Position numbers and translations under genes: made by a program | Shown here: piece by piece, positions 26,042-35,168 of the stretch | Layout of the letters: every line of letters begins with the position of its first letter | How positions within the stretch are numbered: position 1 is the first letter of the stretch | The notes under the pieces: model-generated | What the model was told of the DNA's origin: nothing | The model's input: the letters and a program-made list of their open reading frames with translations, nothing else | Databases searched by the model: none | From: Chryseobacterium sp. | GTDB lineage: Bacteria; Bacteroidota; Bacteroidia; Flavobacteriales; Weeksellaceae | Direction of reading: 5' to 3' | DNA: 64,000 nucleotides | Assembly (NCBI GenBank): GCA_018260475.1 | Contig: JAGLBA010000004.1 | Location: 96,971 to 160,970 of the forward strand

Positions 26042-26227
26042 ATGAATGAAGAAAACACGCCGAAACTTTCGGCATCTACTAAAAAACAAAATCAGGATTT
26101 CCCAAACATTCCCGCCTCCACGGAAAAACACGATTCCGGCGAAGAAATGAAAGAGCAGGTAAAAGAAAGCTCAAAATTAAATGAAGACGGTAAAACCGAC
26201 AATACAGAAAAAAACAGCGGAAATTAA
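26042..26227 (+). CDS. Small disordered hydrophilic protein
   Basis: This 61-residue frame begins 4 nt after the DUF4230 stop and ends inside the operon terminator. It is composed almost only of Lys, Glu, Ser, Asn, Thr and Asp, with no hydrophobic core. Placement at tight operon spacing with an ATG and a terminator immediately after supports a real small gene, but composition alone gives no function. It could instead be a decayed tail. Confidence 0.45.
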   Translation: MNEENTPKLSASTKKQNQDFPNIPASTEKHDSGEEMKEQVKESSKLNEDGKTDNTEKNSGN

Positions 26228-26240
26228 TTTCGCTGTTTTT
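26209..26240 (+). terminator. Intrinsic terminator of the 24.4-26.2 kb operon
   Basis: aaaacagcg (26211-26219) pairs with cgctgtttt (26231-26239) across an AT-rich inner stem or loop, with a T-run at the end of the right arm. It overlaps the last codons of the 61-residue gene. Confidence 0.82.
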
Positions 26241-26255
26241 ATTTTGAAAGGAATG

Positions 26256-27118
26256 TTATGGAACCCGATGCCCGTCGGCCGCTTCGAGAAGTGCAAACCA
26301 ATCTTCGTGATCCATATTTATCTTCACGGCATCCTTAAAATCCTTAATCGTTTCCGCCTTAGTACTCCCGATAATCGGCAAAATCTTGGCCGGATGTTTC
26401 AATACGAATGCTAAAAGCAACTGGTTTTCTTTTGATCATATTTTTCGCAAAGAGGTCTCAATACCTTTCTTATGCGTTTATTTTGCTCATTTTCAGCACT
26501 AAAATAAGACCCCATTACAGACCAAGCCATTGGGCGGAGACTTTCAACGATCATTTGATCCAGCGTGCCGTCATAAAACGCATTGGTATGGGTAAGCGAA
26601 ACCTCGATTTGGTTTGTCATTAAAGGATATTCCAGATCGATTAGTTTAAACTGGCTCGGTGTAAAATTAGAAACGCCGAATGCCTTTACCATATTCCTCT
26701 GCTTCAAAACATCAAAAGCCGCCGTTATTTCGCGACGATCCATGAGCGGAGACGGCCGGTGTAGCAGGAGCACATCAAGATAATCGGTTTGTAGATTTTC
26801 CAAACTTTGTTCTACAGATTGGATGATATGCTGCTTGCTGTAATTGTAAGCCTTTACCTTATACGGCCGGCTCTCACAAGGTTTCTCGATACCACATTTG
26901 GAGATTAATTGCAACTTATTGCGCTCAATCCCAATCCCGGAAAGCGCGTCTCCAAAAAGTTTTTCGGTCGTGTAGCCACCATAGATGTCGGCCAAATCAA
27001 AAGAAGTGATACCTTCTTCCAAAGCTGCAGAGATTAAATTTCTTACTTCGTTTACAGGAAGATTGGCGCCGCCCTTACCCCAGCGCATCGTCCCGGCTAT
27101 TATTGGTGAAAATTTTAT
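26256..27118 (-). pseudogene. Broken aldo/keto reductase gene (lost start codon and frameshift)
   Basis: Together two frames encode a whole aldo/keto reductase of about 287 residues. The first reads FSPIIAGTMRWG, SFDLADIYGGYTTEKLFG, LQLISKCGI, YLDVLLLHRPSPLMD and FGVSNFTPSQF, and runs out at 26411. The last 55 residues (NQLLLAFVLKHPAKILPIIG to GHRVP) continue in another frame down to the stop at 26256-26258. A single missing base near 26428-26436, in the run plus-strand ttttcttttg, explains the shift. The expected start codon before KFSP is ATA (27116-27118), with a stop two codons further upstream and no alternative ATG, GTG or TTG before MRWG. Two independent lesions argue for a real pseudogene. 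Confidence 0.82.
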
Positions 27119-27151
27119 AAATTTGATTTTTTAACAAAATTACTTTTTAAA

Positions 27152-27565
27152 ATGAATACGCAAACCACTAATTATAAAAATACATTCATCGCAGCCGCGG
27201 AAGATTGCCCAGTTTCAAAATCTGAAATCCCAACCGTAAAGCGTAACAAAACTTTGGCAAACATTCAATATGAAATGATTTCCAGAAATCCCTATAAATA
27301 CACTTCCGACGAGGTTTTGCTCGAATGTTTTTACCAAAAAAACAACACGCCCGAAGATGAGAAAGAGGCAGTAAAAGAAGAATTTTTTTCTAAAAGCCAG
27401 CCGTGTCTGCGTTCATCTGCCTTAGGTAAAAGATACGGTTTTGGTTTCCATTTTAATGAGGAAGAGAAAGTGGCCCTTTACCCGATGGAAAGCAAAGAAT
27501 ACCAAGACTTTGCGGCAGAGGTTACGATTGAAAAATTGAAAGCAATGCGGAATAAAAGAGGATAA
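27152..27565 (+). CDS. DUF6157 family protein
   Basis: This 137-residue soluble protein begins with TTNYKNTFIAAAEDCPVSKSE and contains the NPYKYTSDEVLLE segment, both typical of DUF6157. The C-terminal half has the conserved KSQPCLRSSALGKRYGFGFHF stretch. No catalytic assignment is known. The gene is divergent from the broken aldo/keto reductase with only 33 nt between the old starts, so the promoters overlap. The 87 nt to the thioesterase gene contain nothing recognised. Confidence 0.8.
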   Translation: MNTQTTNYKNTFIAAAEDCPVSKSEIPTVKRNKTLANIQYEMISRNPYKYTSDEVLLECFYQKNNTPEDEKEAVKEEFFSKSQPCLRSSALGKRYGFGFHFNEEEKVALYPMESKEYQDFAAEVTIEKLKAMRNKRG

Positions 27566-27652
27566 ATGCGTTCGGCTATCAGCGGTATGCGGTTGCCGCG
27601 AACTTTTTTTATTTTTAAGGTTAAAGACAGACTTAACACAACATAAACGCTT

Positions 27653-28045
27653 ATGAACTACCATACAAGAAAATGGATTAAACCGGAAGATTTGAACCCC
27701 AATCATACACTTTTTGGAGGAAGTCTTCTGAAATGGATTGATGAAGAAGCGGCACTGTATTCGATTATTCAACTGGAAACGCCGCGCTGTGTGACAAAAT
27801 ATATTTCTGAAATCAACTTTGTGAGTTCCGCAAAGCAGGGTGACATCATTGAAATTGGCATCGAAGCAATTGAATTTGGAAGGACTTCCATCACTTTACG
27901 CTGTGATGTTCGCAACAAAATGACACACCAAAGCATCATCACCATAGACAAAATTGTATTCGTAGGTGTGGATGAAAAGGGAAAACCTACCCCTCATGGA
28001 AAAACACAAATAGAATATGTGGACGACAGACTGAACAAGAAATAA
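27653..28045 (+). CDS. Acyl-CoA thioesterase (hotdog fold)
   Basis: This 130-residue hotdog-fold protein of the acyl-CoA hydrolase (BFIT/YciA-like) group has TLFGGSLLKWIDEEAALYS on the central helix, VTKYISEINFVSSAKQGDIIEIG on the strands, and IVFVGVDEKGKP near the end. The helix segment with Asn-His and Gly-Gly resembles the active-site region of YciA-type enzymes. It hydrolyses acyl-CoA to free acid and CoA; chain preference is unknown. Its stop codon is directly followed by the ATG of the regulator gene at 28046, so the two are cotranscribed. Confidence 0.88.
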   Translation: MNYHTRKWIKPEDLNPNHTLFGGSLLKWIDEEAALYSIIQLETPRCVTKYISEINFVSSAKQGDIIEIGIEAIEFGRTSITLRCDVRNKMTHQSIITIDKIVFVGVDEKGKPTPHGKTQIEYVDDRLNKK

Positions 28046-28606
28046 ATGGAAACCTACATAAAAAATATGGTTTGCAACCGCTGCATAGCGGCGGTAGAAA
28101 ACATCTTCGAAAAATTGAAAATTCCTGCGGACACGGTCTCGCTGGGTTCCGTAGAGTTGTCGCAGCCCCTCACGAAGGAAAAAATGACGGCACTGGATGC
28201 CGAACTGAAAAAGTACGGATTTGAAATCTTGCAGGACGCTTCACAAAAATTGATAGAAAATGTAAAGCGTATCGTCATCCAGAAAATTTCTGAACTGGAC
28301 ATCCCGGAAGACTTCGTACTATCGAAGTTTATCAGCAGCAAACTTTCTAAAGATTACAGCGCGGTCTCGAAAACTTTCTCACTAAACTCAGACATTACAC
28401 TGGAGCAATATTTTATTTTACAAAAAATAGAAAAAGTGAAAGAATTGCTCGTTTACAATGAATACACGCTTACCGAAATCTCGGGAATGCTCGGCTACAA
28501 AAGTGTACAGCATCTCTCGGCACAGTTCCGGAAGGTAACCGGATACACTCCCTCAGCCTTTAAAGAAATGAAAAAAAAAATAAGAATCCCATTGGATAAA
28601 ATTTAG
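28046..28606 (+). CDS. AraC-type regulator with N-terminal HMA-like metal-binding domain
   Basis: This 186-residue protein pairs an N-terminal heavy-metal-associated-like domain (about residues 1-65, with the metal-binding Cys10-Asn-Arg-Cys13 in IKNMVCNRCIAA) with an AraC/XylS DNA-binding domain (about 100-180: VSKTFSLNSDITLEQYFI, LTEISGMLGYKSVQHLSAQFRKVTGYTPSAFKE). The likely reading is a direct copper or other soft-metal sensor that activates transcription. The P1B-type ATPase gene 437 nt downstream is the obvious target. It is coupled to the thioesterase gene with no gap. A plain HMA chaperone is excluded by the complete AraC domain. Confidence 0.85.
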   Translation: METYIKNMVCNRCIAAVENIFEKLKIPADTVSLGSVELSQPLTKEKMTALDAELKKYGFEILQDASQKLIENVKRIVIQKISELDIPEDFVLSKFISSKLSKDYSAVSKTFSLNSDITLEQYFILQKIEKVKELLVYNEYTLTEISGMLGYKSVQHLSAQFRKVTGYTPSAFKEMKKKIRIPLDKI

Positions 28607-29043
28607 CACCTACGCAACTTATGCTCAATGATTTAATTATTACACTTCTCAATTTTAATTAAAATTAACAGTGTTTATTTCATTTGTTTAACATAAAACA
28701 ATCTTAATGTAAATTTTTACCACAAATCTTCCATAAAAGTTAAGTTAAAATAAGCATTGGTTAGTCGGATTTTTTCATAAAATTTTTTAATCGTGATTTA
28801 TTTTGACTTTTTTACTAGAGAAAATGATTCTGAAATTACTTTATCATCGATAGAATTGAGCAATTATAAATTTGATTAAGATTAAGAGTATTTAGCCATA
28901 CATCTTAACACATTAATGTTAAAAAAGTTTTACGAACTAAAGCAAGCTTGGCCGTAAAACTTTTTTTTATACTATTTTTCCATATAAGTATAACAGCATG
29001 TCACCCTAATAACGGAACTTTACACTGTTAAAATTTAATAAAA
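28607..29043. other. Gene-free leader between the metal regulator and the copper ATPase
   Basis: These 437 AT-rich nt contain no frame longer than a dozen codons. Near the end are a perfect inverted repeat ttaaca-cattaa-tgttaa (28905-28922) and a strong terminator (28921-28966). A perfect taaatttg box at 28867-28874 could start a short transcript of about 90 nt ending at that terminator. No consensus promoter for the ATPase gene was found in the last 75 nt. Confidence 0.45.
28921..28968. terminator. Strong hairpin terminator upstream of the copper ATPase gene
   Basis: A 14-bp perfect stem (aaaaaagttttacg at 28921-28934 with cgtaaaactttttt at 28953-28966) has an 18-nt loop and a T-run. It works in both directions. 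It lies 75 nt before the ATPase ATG. Confidence 0.82.
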
Positions 29044-31536
29044 ATGGAAAATAATAAACACCCCTCTGAAAGAATATCACCGTCATCGGTGTACTATTGC
29101 CCCATGGAATGCGAGGGTGAAAAAGTATATTTCGAGGCGGGAAAACGCTGCCCAGTCTGCAATATGTTCCTTGTCCCAATAGAAGAACGCGCGGATTACA
29201 AAAGCAAACCACAAACCTACTCCAAAACCAACCTCCCGGAAAGTTTCCACAACAAATTGGGCGAATATTACTGCCCCATGTTCTGCGAAGGCGAGAAAAC
29301 CTATCTCACCGAAGGAAGCTGCCCCGTTTGCCACATGCATTTAGAGGTTATTGATGAGGATTTGTTGGCGGGAAGCCAGCACCAACAACTAAACAACAAC
29401 CAACAACCAACAACCAACAACCATCTACAAACCCAAGCCGGAAAATACTACTGTCCTATGTTCTGCGAGGGCGACAAGGTGTATGACAGCAATGTGGGCT
29501 GCCCTGTCTGCGGGATGGATCTCGTGCAAATCCCTGGAGCCAGTGGGGAAGTCGCTGAAGACACCACTTACATAGATCTCCGGAGGAAATTTTTAATCGC
29601 ATTAGCGTTCACCATTCCTTTGTTCATCATTTCCATGGGTGGGATGTTCGGCCAGATGCCGTTTTCAACAAAAACTTCTGGCATCATCCAGCTTTTGCTC
29701 ACCCTGCCCGTACTTTTCTATGCAGGGTGGTTTTTGATGATGCGCGGCTACCGCTCGTTCCGCAGTGGGAAACTGAATATGTTTTCGCTCGTGGCACTCG
29801 GTGCGGCAGCGGCGATCTTGTTCAGTATTTTTGCCCTATTTTTTCTGGAAACATTGCCCCATTCCGTGAACCACCACGGCGAAGCACCATTGTATTTTGA
29901 ATCTGTAGCCGTCATCCTTACCCTCGTAATCATGGGACAGATGATGGAGGCAAAGGCGCATCAAAAAACAGGAAATGCCATCAAGGAATTGATGCAACTT
30001 TCACCAGATACGGCCAACCTAATCATTAAAAATATTGAAAAAAAAGTACCACTCTCAGAAGTAAAAGTGAGCGATATTTTAAGGATAAAACCCGGCGAAA
30101 AAATTCCTGTGGATGGAAAAATAACGGACGGTAGTTCCACCGTAGATGAAAGCATGATTACGGGCGAACCCACACCGGAGCAAAAAAACAGCGGCGACCG
30201 CGTAACTGCCGGAACACTAAACGGCAATGGTACTTTTCTGATGATTGCAGAGAAAATAGGTAGCGAAACCCTTCTTTCCCAAATCATTGCGATGGTAAAC
30301 GAGGCTAGCCGTAGCAAAGCCCCGATACAAAAACTGACAGACCGCATTTCAAGAATTTTCGTTCCGGTGGTGATTGTGATTTCCATTTTAACCTTTTTCC
30401 TTTGGTGGATTTTCGGTGGTGAAAACTCATTAATTATGGCTTTTGTGAATGCCGTTGCAGTACTGATTGTCGCCTGTCCATGTGCACTCGGATTGGCAAC
30501 GCCCATGTCGCTCACGGTGGGTATCGGAAAAGGTGCTCGCAATGGTATTTTGATTAAAAATGCCGAAGCCCTCGAAAAATTCAATAAAACGAATGTCCTT
30601 ATTACGGATAAAACCGGAACGATGACGGAGGGCAAACCTTCATTAAACCAAATAAAATCCACAGGGACTCTTTCCGAAAATGAAATTCTGAAACTTGCGG
30701 CATCACTAAACCAAAATTCTGAACATCCGCTCTCTGGCGCCGTTTTGAATAAATTTAAAGAAAATCAATCTGATTATTTTAAAGTCGAAAACTTCGAAAA
30801 TATTTCTGGAAAGGGCGTGCGCGGAAAGATAGATGGTGAAGAAATATTACTCGGAAATTGGGCATTAATGCAAGAAAACCAAATCGCAGCGGAGGAAGAC
30901 GACAGTCAAAATGCGGCTACCGTTTCTTACCTTTCAAAAGGCGGAATATTGCAGGGAATGCTTTATTTTTTAGATAAAATTAAATCCAATGCGAAGAAGT
31001 CCGTAGAGTACCTTCAAGAACAGAATATTGAGGTCGTAATGCTTACCGGAGACAGCGAAAATGCCGCAAAAGCCGTAGCAGAAGTTCTCGGTATAAAAAA
31101 TTACCAATCGCGTTGTCTTCCGCATGATAAAATGGATTATATAAAAAAGCTGCAATCTGAGGGAAAAATCGTGGCCATGGCGGGGGATGGTATTAATGAT
31201 GCGCCAGCTCTTGCACAAGCCAACATTGGTATTGCGATGGGCACGGGAAGCGCAGCAGCGATAGAGAGTGCAGAAATAACCTTGCTCAAAGGTAATATAC
31301 TCGGAATAGCCAAAGCCAAAATTTTGAGTGATGCTTTACTGAAAAACATTAAACAGAACTTATTCTTCGCATTCATTTACAACACTTTAGGTATCCCGAT
31401 TGCCGCGGGACTACTCTACCCTTTCTTCGGTATCTTGCTTAGCCCGATGATTGCCGCCGCCGCCATGAGTTTATCCTCGGTCTCTGTGATTTTAAATTCG
31501 TTACGGCTAAATGGGGTCCGGCTGGATAAAAATTAA
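29044..31536 (+). CDS. Copper/heavy-metal P1B-type ATPase with three N-terminal metal-binding modules
   Basis: This 830-residue inner-membrane pump exports Cu+ or a related metal using ATP. The N-terminus has three repeats of the YYCPM-CEG-CPVC-M metal-binding module (residues 17-45, 74-102 and 135-162) in place of the usual HMA domains. Eight transmembrane helices follow, with the ion-binding CPC motif in [12 protein letters not shown]. Catalytic elements are the TGE loop ([10 protein letters not shown]), phosphorylated Asp in [13 protein letters not shown], the HP motif in NSEHPLSG, and [11 protein letters not shown] Gln/Asn/Thr linker (111-130) separates modules two and three. The gene follows a metal-sensing AraC regulator. 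Confidence 0.93.
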   Translation: MENNKHPSERISPSSVYYCPMECEGEKVYFEAGKRCPVCNMFLVPIEERADYKSKPQTYSKTNLPESFHNKLGEYYCPMFCEGEKTYLTEGSCPVCHMHLEVIDEDLLAGSQHQQLNNNQQPTTNNHLQTQAGKYYCPMFCEGDKVYDSNVGCPVCGMDLVQIPGASGEVAEDTTYIDLRRKFLIALAFTIPLFIISMGGMFGQMPFSTKTSGIIQLLLTLPVLFYAGWFLMMRGYRSFRSGKLNMFSLVALGAAAAILFSIFALFFLETLPHSVNHHGEAPLYFESVAVILTLVIMGQMMEAKAHQKTGNAIKELMQLSPDTANLIIKNIEKKVPLSEVKVSDILRIKPGEKIPVDGKITDGSSTVDESMITGEPTPEQKNSGDRVTAGTLNGNGTFLMIAEKIGSETLLSQIIAMVNEASRSKAPIQKLTDRISRIFVPVVIVISILTFFLWWIFGGENSLIMAFVNAVAVLIVACPCALGLATPMSLTVGIGKGARNGILIKNAEALEKFNKTNVLITDKTGTMTEGKPSLNQIKSTGTLSENEILKLAASLNQNSEHPLSGAVLNKFKENQSDYFKVENFENISGKGVRGKIDGEEILLGNWALMQENQIAAEEDDSQNAATVSYLSKGGILQGMLYFLDKIKSNAKKSVEYLQEQNIEVVMLTGDSENAAKAVAEVLGIKNYQSRCLPHDKMDYIKKLQSEGKIVAMAGDGINDAPALAQANIGIAMGTGSAAAIESAEITLLKGNILGIAKAKILSDALLKNIKQNLFFAFIYNTLGIPIAAGLLYPFFGILLSPMIAAAAMSLSSVSVILNSLRLNGVRLDKN
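29374..29433 (+). repeat. CAACAAC-type simple repeat inside the copper ATPase gene
   Basis: A run of imperfect caacaac/caaccaa units encodes the low-complexity Gln/Asn/Thr linker between metal-binding modules two and three. Such tracts can slip during replication. Confidence 0.6.
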
Positions 31537-31665
31537 TGACCTCCCAAATTGTTTTTACTAAAGTTTAAAGGCTTATTAAAGTTTCTTAAATAAATTTTAA
31601 AGTCCCGATTTAGAGCCTTCGCGGCAATGAATTTGCTTTAATATTTTTAAACAAAATAAAAAATC

Positions 31666-32202
31666 ATGAACACACTAAATGGAAAAAAAATCGCGGTACT
31701 TGCTGCCGACGGTTATGAGCAATCTGAATTGGAAAGCCCTATTGAAGCATTGAAAAACGAAGGTGCGGAGGTGGAAATTATCTCCCTGAAAAGTGGCGAA
31801 ATCAAAGCGATGAATGACCATGATTGGAGCAATAGTGTAAAAGTGGACAAAACTGCAGCCGAAGCAAAAACCGATGATTACAACGGCTTGGTGTTGCCGG
31901 GTGGTGTTATCAACCCTGATGCTCTTCGCGCTGATAAAGATGCAGTGCAATTTGTAAAAGACTTTATGAGTACAGGGAAACCGGTCGCCGCCATTTGTCA
32001 CGGTCCGCAAACTTTGATCGATGCAGAGGTGATTTCCGGTAAGAAAATGACTTCCGTGAAAGCCATTTCCAAAGACCTCGAAAATGCAGGCGCAACCTGG
32101 GTAGATGAAGAAGTCGTAACCGACGGGAACCTTACCACAAGCCGTACTCCGGAGGATTTGCCTGCTTTCAACAAAAGAATTATTGAGGAATTTTCAAAAT
32201 AG
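31666..32202 (+). CDS. DJ-1/PfpI family protein (type 1 glutamine amidotransferase-like)
   Basis: This 178-residue protein of the PfpI/YhbO branch of the DJ-1 superfamily has the nucleophile elbow AAICHGPQTLIDA with Cys111 and His112, and an acidic residue near Glu18-Glu21 (GYEQSELE) that would complete the site. The opening KIAVLAADGYEQSE and LVLPGGVINPDALR are family hallmarks. Members have been reported as deglycases, chaperones or proteases; the actual activity here is not decided. It is a single-gene unit ended by a strong terminator, and is probably stress-related. Confidence 0.88.
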   Translation: MNTLNGKKIAVLAADGYEQSELESPIEALKNEGAEVEIISLKSGEIKAMNDHDWSNSVKVDKTAAEAKTDDYNGLVLPGGVINPDALRADKDAVQFVKDFMSTGKPVAAICHGPQTLIDAEVISGKKMTSVKAISKDLENAGATWVDEEVVTDGNLTTSRTPEDLPAFNKRIIEEFSK

Positions 32203-32217
32203 TCCCTCTCAGTTTTA

Positions 32218-32255
32218 AAAAAAACCCTTTCATTTAAATTTTTGAAAGGGTTTTT
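32218..32255 (+). terminator. Intrinsic terminator after the DJ-1/PfpI gene
   Basis: A 12-bp perfect stem (aaaaccctttca at 32221-32232 with tgaaagggtttt at 32243-32254) and a 10-nt loop, then T. Confidence 0.92.
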
Positions 32256-32319
32256 ATCTATTAAAAAAACTCAATTTTCAATCAAATTTGACTATTTTTA
32301 AAAATTAAAAACCCAGACG

Positions 32320-32925
32320 ATGGACGAAAAAATACCTTCTCAACAGACCGGCGGACACAACGACACGCGTTCGGAAGTGAAATTTAGCAATGCCGATGAA
32401 GCTGCAAAACATTTTGAAACTGTTAAAAAAAGGTTCCTAAATGTAAACGACTGGGAAAAATTTGCAGGCGAGGAAAAAGCTGAATTTAAATTGTGCAATA
32501 CCGAAGGCGAGGTACTTTCCGATGAACCGGAAGTTGGAAATTATTTCCGCATAAAAATTCCGGGACCGCACAACCCGACCGGAGAAAGTTTTGATTGGGC
32601 GAAAATTGAAGCGGTGGAAAAAGAGAAAAATGCAGACTCCGAAAGCATATACATTCGTGTAAGACCTGCCCACAATCCTACCGCGCCCAACGAGAAAACA
32701 GCTCATTTTTTTGATGAAAAAGCTACCTCAAATTTCTTAATTAAAAGAGAAGGAAACTTAGTAGCAGCCGAAGTCCACGGTAGAAATGAAGTCCCGAATA
32801 CAGATGAAAATTTGTCTTTAGTTGAAAAAATCCGAAACGGATTGGTTGCCATCGGAGGAAGTATCGCAGGAAGCAAATTTCAATGGAAATCCTTAACCGA
32901 AGGGCTCATAAAAAGCGATGAGTAA
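32320..32925 (+). CDS. Conserved hypothetical soluble protein, coupled to DUF72
   Basis: This 201-residue hydrophilic protein has no signal peptide or membrane segment. The middle (about residues 60-145) contains beta-strand-like segments such as GNYFRIKIPGPHNPTGESFDWAKIEAVE and SIYIRVRPAHNPTAPN, with repeated HNPT motifs at two places, suggesting an internal duplication or a binding face. I do not recognise a named family. It overlaps the DUF72 gene by 8 nt, which points to linked function or at least coupled expression. Confidence 0.7.
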   Translation: MDEKIPSQQTGGHNDTRSEVKFSNADEAAKHFETVKKRFLNVNDWEKFAGEEKAEFKLCNTEGEVLSDEPEVGNYFRIKIPGPHNPTGESFDWAKIEAVEKEKNADSESIYIRVRPAHNPTAPNEKTAHFFDEKATSNFLIKREGNLVAAEVHGRNEVPNTDENLSLVEKIRNGLVAIGGSIAGSKFQWKSLTEGLIKSDE

Positions 32926-33643
32926 AGCCATAATTGGGTGTTCAGGATTTTTGGAGCGGCTTTGGAAAGGCACATTCTACCCCGAAGATCTGCCCTCAAA
33001 AGACTACCTTCCCTACTATTCCACCAAACTCGACGCTGTGGAAGTGAATTCTACTTTTTACCGAAAGCCACTGCTGAAAACATTGGAAAACTGGTATGAG
33101 AAAACCGGGAAGGATTTTAAATTTTTCATTAAAATTCCGAAGACCATTTCTCACATTAAAAAATTGACCGACACGAAGACAGAAACCGAAGAATTTTGCA
33201 CACACATCTCGTCGGGGTTGAAAGAAAAAATGGCTGGTTTTCTGTTTCAGTTGCCACCATCGTTTCATTTCAGCGATGAAAATATGAAAAAATTGATTGA
33301 TACTGTGGATAAAAATTACTTGAATGTAGTGGAATTTCGACATCAATCATGGTGGAATGAAGAAGTAATGACAGCCTTAAAATCACAAAATATCGTATTT
33401 TCTGGGGTAAGTTTTCCGAAAGATATTCCGGCGGAATTCGTCATTAACAATGATGAAACCGCCTATTACCGTTTGCACGGCGTGCCTGTTTTGTTTAAAT
33501 CTGAATATTCCGAAGAAGAAATGCAAGATTTAGCGAGCAAAATAAAAGAATCCGATCGCAAGGTTTATGTTTTCTTCAATAATACGTGGGGAACGGCGGC
33601 AGTAAAAAATTCGGTTTATTTAAAAGAGATTTTGGAGGGATGA
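32918..33643 (+). CDS. DUF72 family protein (TIM-barrel, YecE-like)
   Basis: This 241-residue protein carries the DUF72 hallmarks: IGCSGFLERLWKGTFYPEDLP at the start, DAVEVNSTFYRKP, FKFFIKIPKTISHIKKL, FQLPPSFHF, NVVEFRHQSWWNE, and AYYRLHGVPV. The family adopts a barrel fold related to phosphodiesterases of unknown substrate. It overlaps the previous gene by 8 nt. After the stop there are 177 nt without a gene before the sirtuin. Confidence 0.9.
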   Translation: MSKAIIGCSGFLERLWKGTFYPEDLPSKDYLPYYSTKLDAVEVNSTFYRKPLLKTLENWYEKTGKDFKFFIKIPKTISHIKKLTDTKTETEEFCTHISSGLKEKMAGFLFQLPPSFHFSDENMKKLIDTVDKNYLNVVEFRHQSWWNEEVMTALKSQNIVFSGVSFPKDIPAEFVINNDETAYYRLHGVPVLFKSEYSEEEMQDLASKIKESDRKVYVFFNNTWGTAAVKNSVYLKEILEG

Positions 33644-33820
33644 AAACTTTTTGGCTTTGCATTTAATTTAAATTCAGACGGGCAAAACTTTGTTGACTTT
33701 ACTAAGCGAAGCGGCTCTGCGGACTTTAATTATAGGATTTATTGATAAAAAAAAATGCGAGCTTTGCGTTTATAAAAAAATATCTAATTCAGAATGTAAA
33801 ATACTTTACAAATCAAATTC
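33644..33820. repeat. Second degenerate copy of the ctttgcgtttata intergenic repeat
   Basis: No gene is seen. tttggctttgcattta (33649-33664), gcaaaactttg (33682-33692) and gctttgcgtttata (33757-33770) share wording with 3216-3229, in keeping with a worn dispersed repeat. Confidence 0.4.
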
Positions 33821-34507
33821 ATGAAAAAGAAACTTGTTGCCCTTACTGGCGCCGGAATTTCCGCGGAAAGCGGCGTAAAAACATTCCGTGACAGCAACGG
33901 ACTTTGGGAAAATTACCGCATAGAAGATGTGGCAAGTCCAGAAGGTTTTGCCAGAAACCCGCAGATGGTATTAGATTTCTATAATGCACGGCGGCGCCAA
34001 CTGAACGAAGTGCATCCAAATGAGGCACATAAAATCCTTGCTGAACTTCAAGAACATTTTGACGTACAAATTATTACCCAAAATGTGGACGATCTGCATG
34101 AGCGTGCGGGCTCCGAAAATGTCCTGCATCTTCACGGCGAACTAAAAAAAGCTCGCCCGGTAAATTCTGAAACATCTATAATTCCTTGGGTAAATGATTT
34201 AAACATCGGAGATTTGAATTTTGAAGGCATACAACTGCGCCCTCACATTGTGTGGTTTGGCGAGATGGTTCCAAATATGGAAACTGCGGTGGAATTGACC
34301 GGACAGGCGGATATTTTCGTGGTTATCGGCACTTCTATGCAGGTTTATCCGGCAGCGGGGCTGGTAAATTATGTTCCCGAGCATTGCGAAATTTACGGTA
34401 TCGATCCTTCGCTCGAAAACAGTTTTGCCAAAGACGGTCATTTCTTCAAAACCACCGCTACCGAAGGAATGCGCAGGTTGAAAAGCATTTTACTTGAAAA
34501 TATTTAA
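33821..34507 (+). CDS. cobB: NAD-dependent protein deacylase (class III sirtuin, CobB type)
   Basis: This 228-residue sirtuin removes acyl groups from lysines using NAD. NAD-binding GAGISAESGVKTFRDSNGLW is at residues 10-29, TQNVDDLHERAG at 86-97, and the catalytic His105 lies in VLHLHGELKKAR. Tyr54 and Arg57 in FYNARRRQL match the Tyr-x-x-Arg pair that gives SIRT5/CobB preference for succinyl and malonyl lysine. The region that normally holds four zinc-binding cysteines (about 106-145) has none, so it is a zinc-less variant, as I recall for other Bacteroidota. The gene appears monocistronic. Confidence 0.9.
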   Translation: MKKKLVALTGAGISAESGVKTFRDSNGLWENYRIEDVASPEGFARNPQMVLDFYNARRRQLNEVHPNEAHKILAELQEHFDVQIITQNVDDLHERAGSENVLHLHGELKKARPVNSETSIIPWVNDLNIGDLNFEGIQLRPHIVWFGEMVPNMETAVELTGQADIFVVIGTSMQVYPAAGLVNYVPEHCEIYGIDPSLENSFAKDGHFFKTTATEGMRRLKSILLENI

Positions 34508-34587
34508 ACGCTCCTTAATACACCATCAAAACATTGACAATCAGTCAATTATTTCCATTTTTTCTTGTTTTTTTTATCTTTATATAG

Positions 34588-35155
<568 letters not shown>

Positions 35156-35168
35156 AAGACGTGACTAA

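Noticed and set aside
29380-29430. CRISPR-like repeat
   Set aside because: The repeat units are 7 nt, imperfect and in frame within the copper ATPase gene; there are no spacers.
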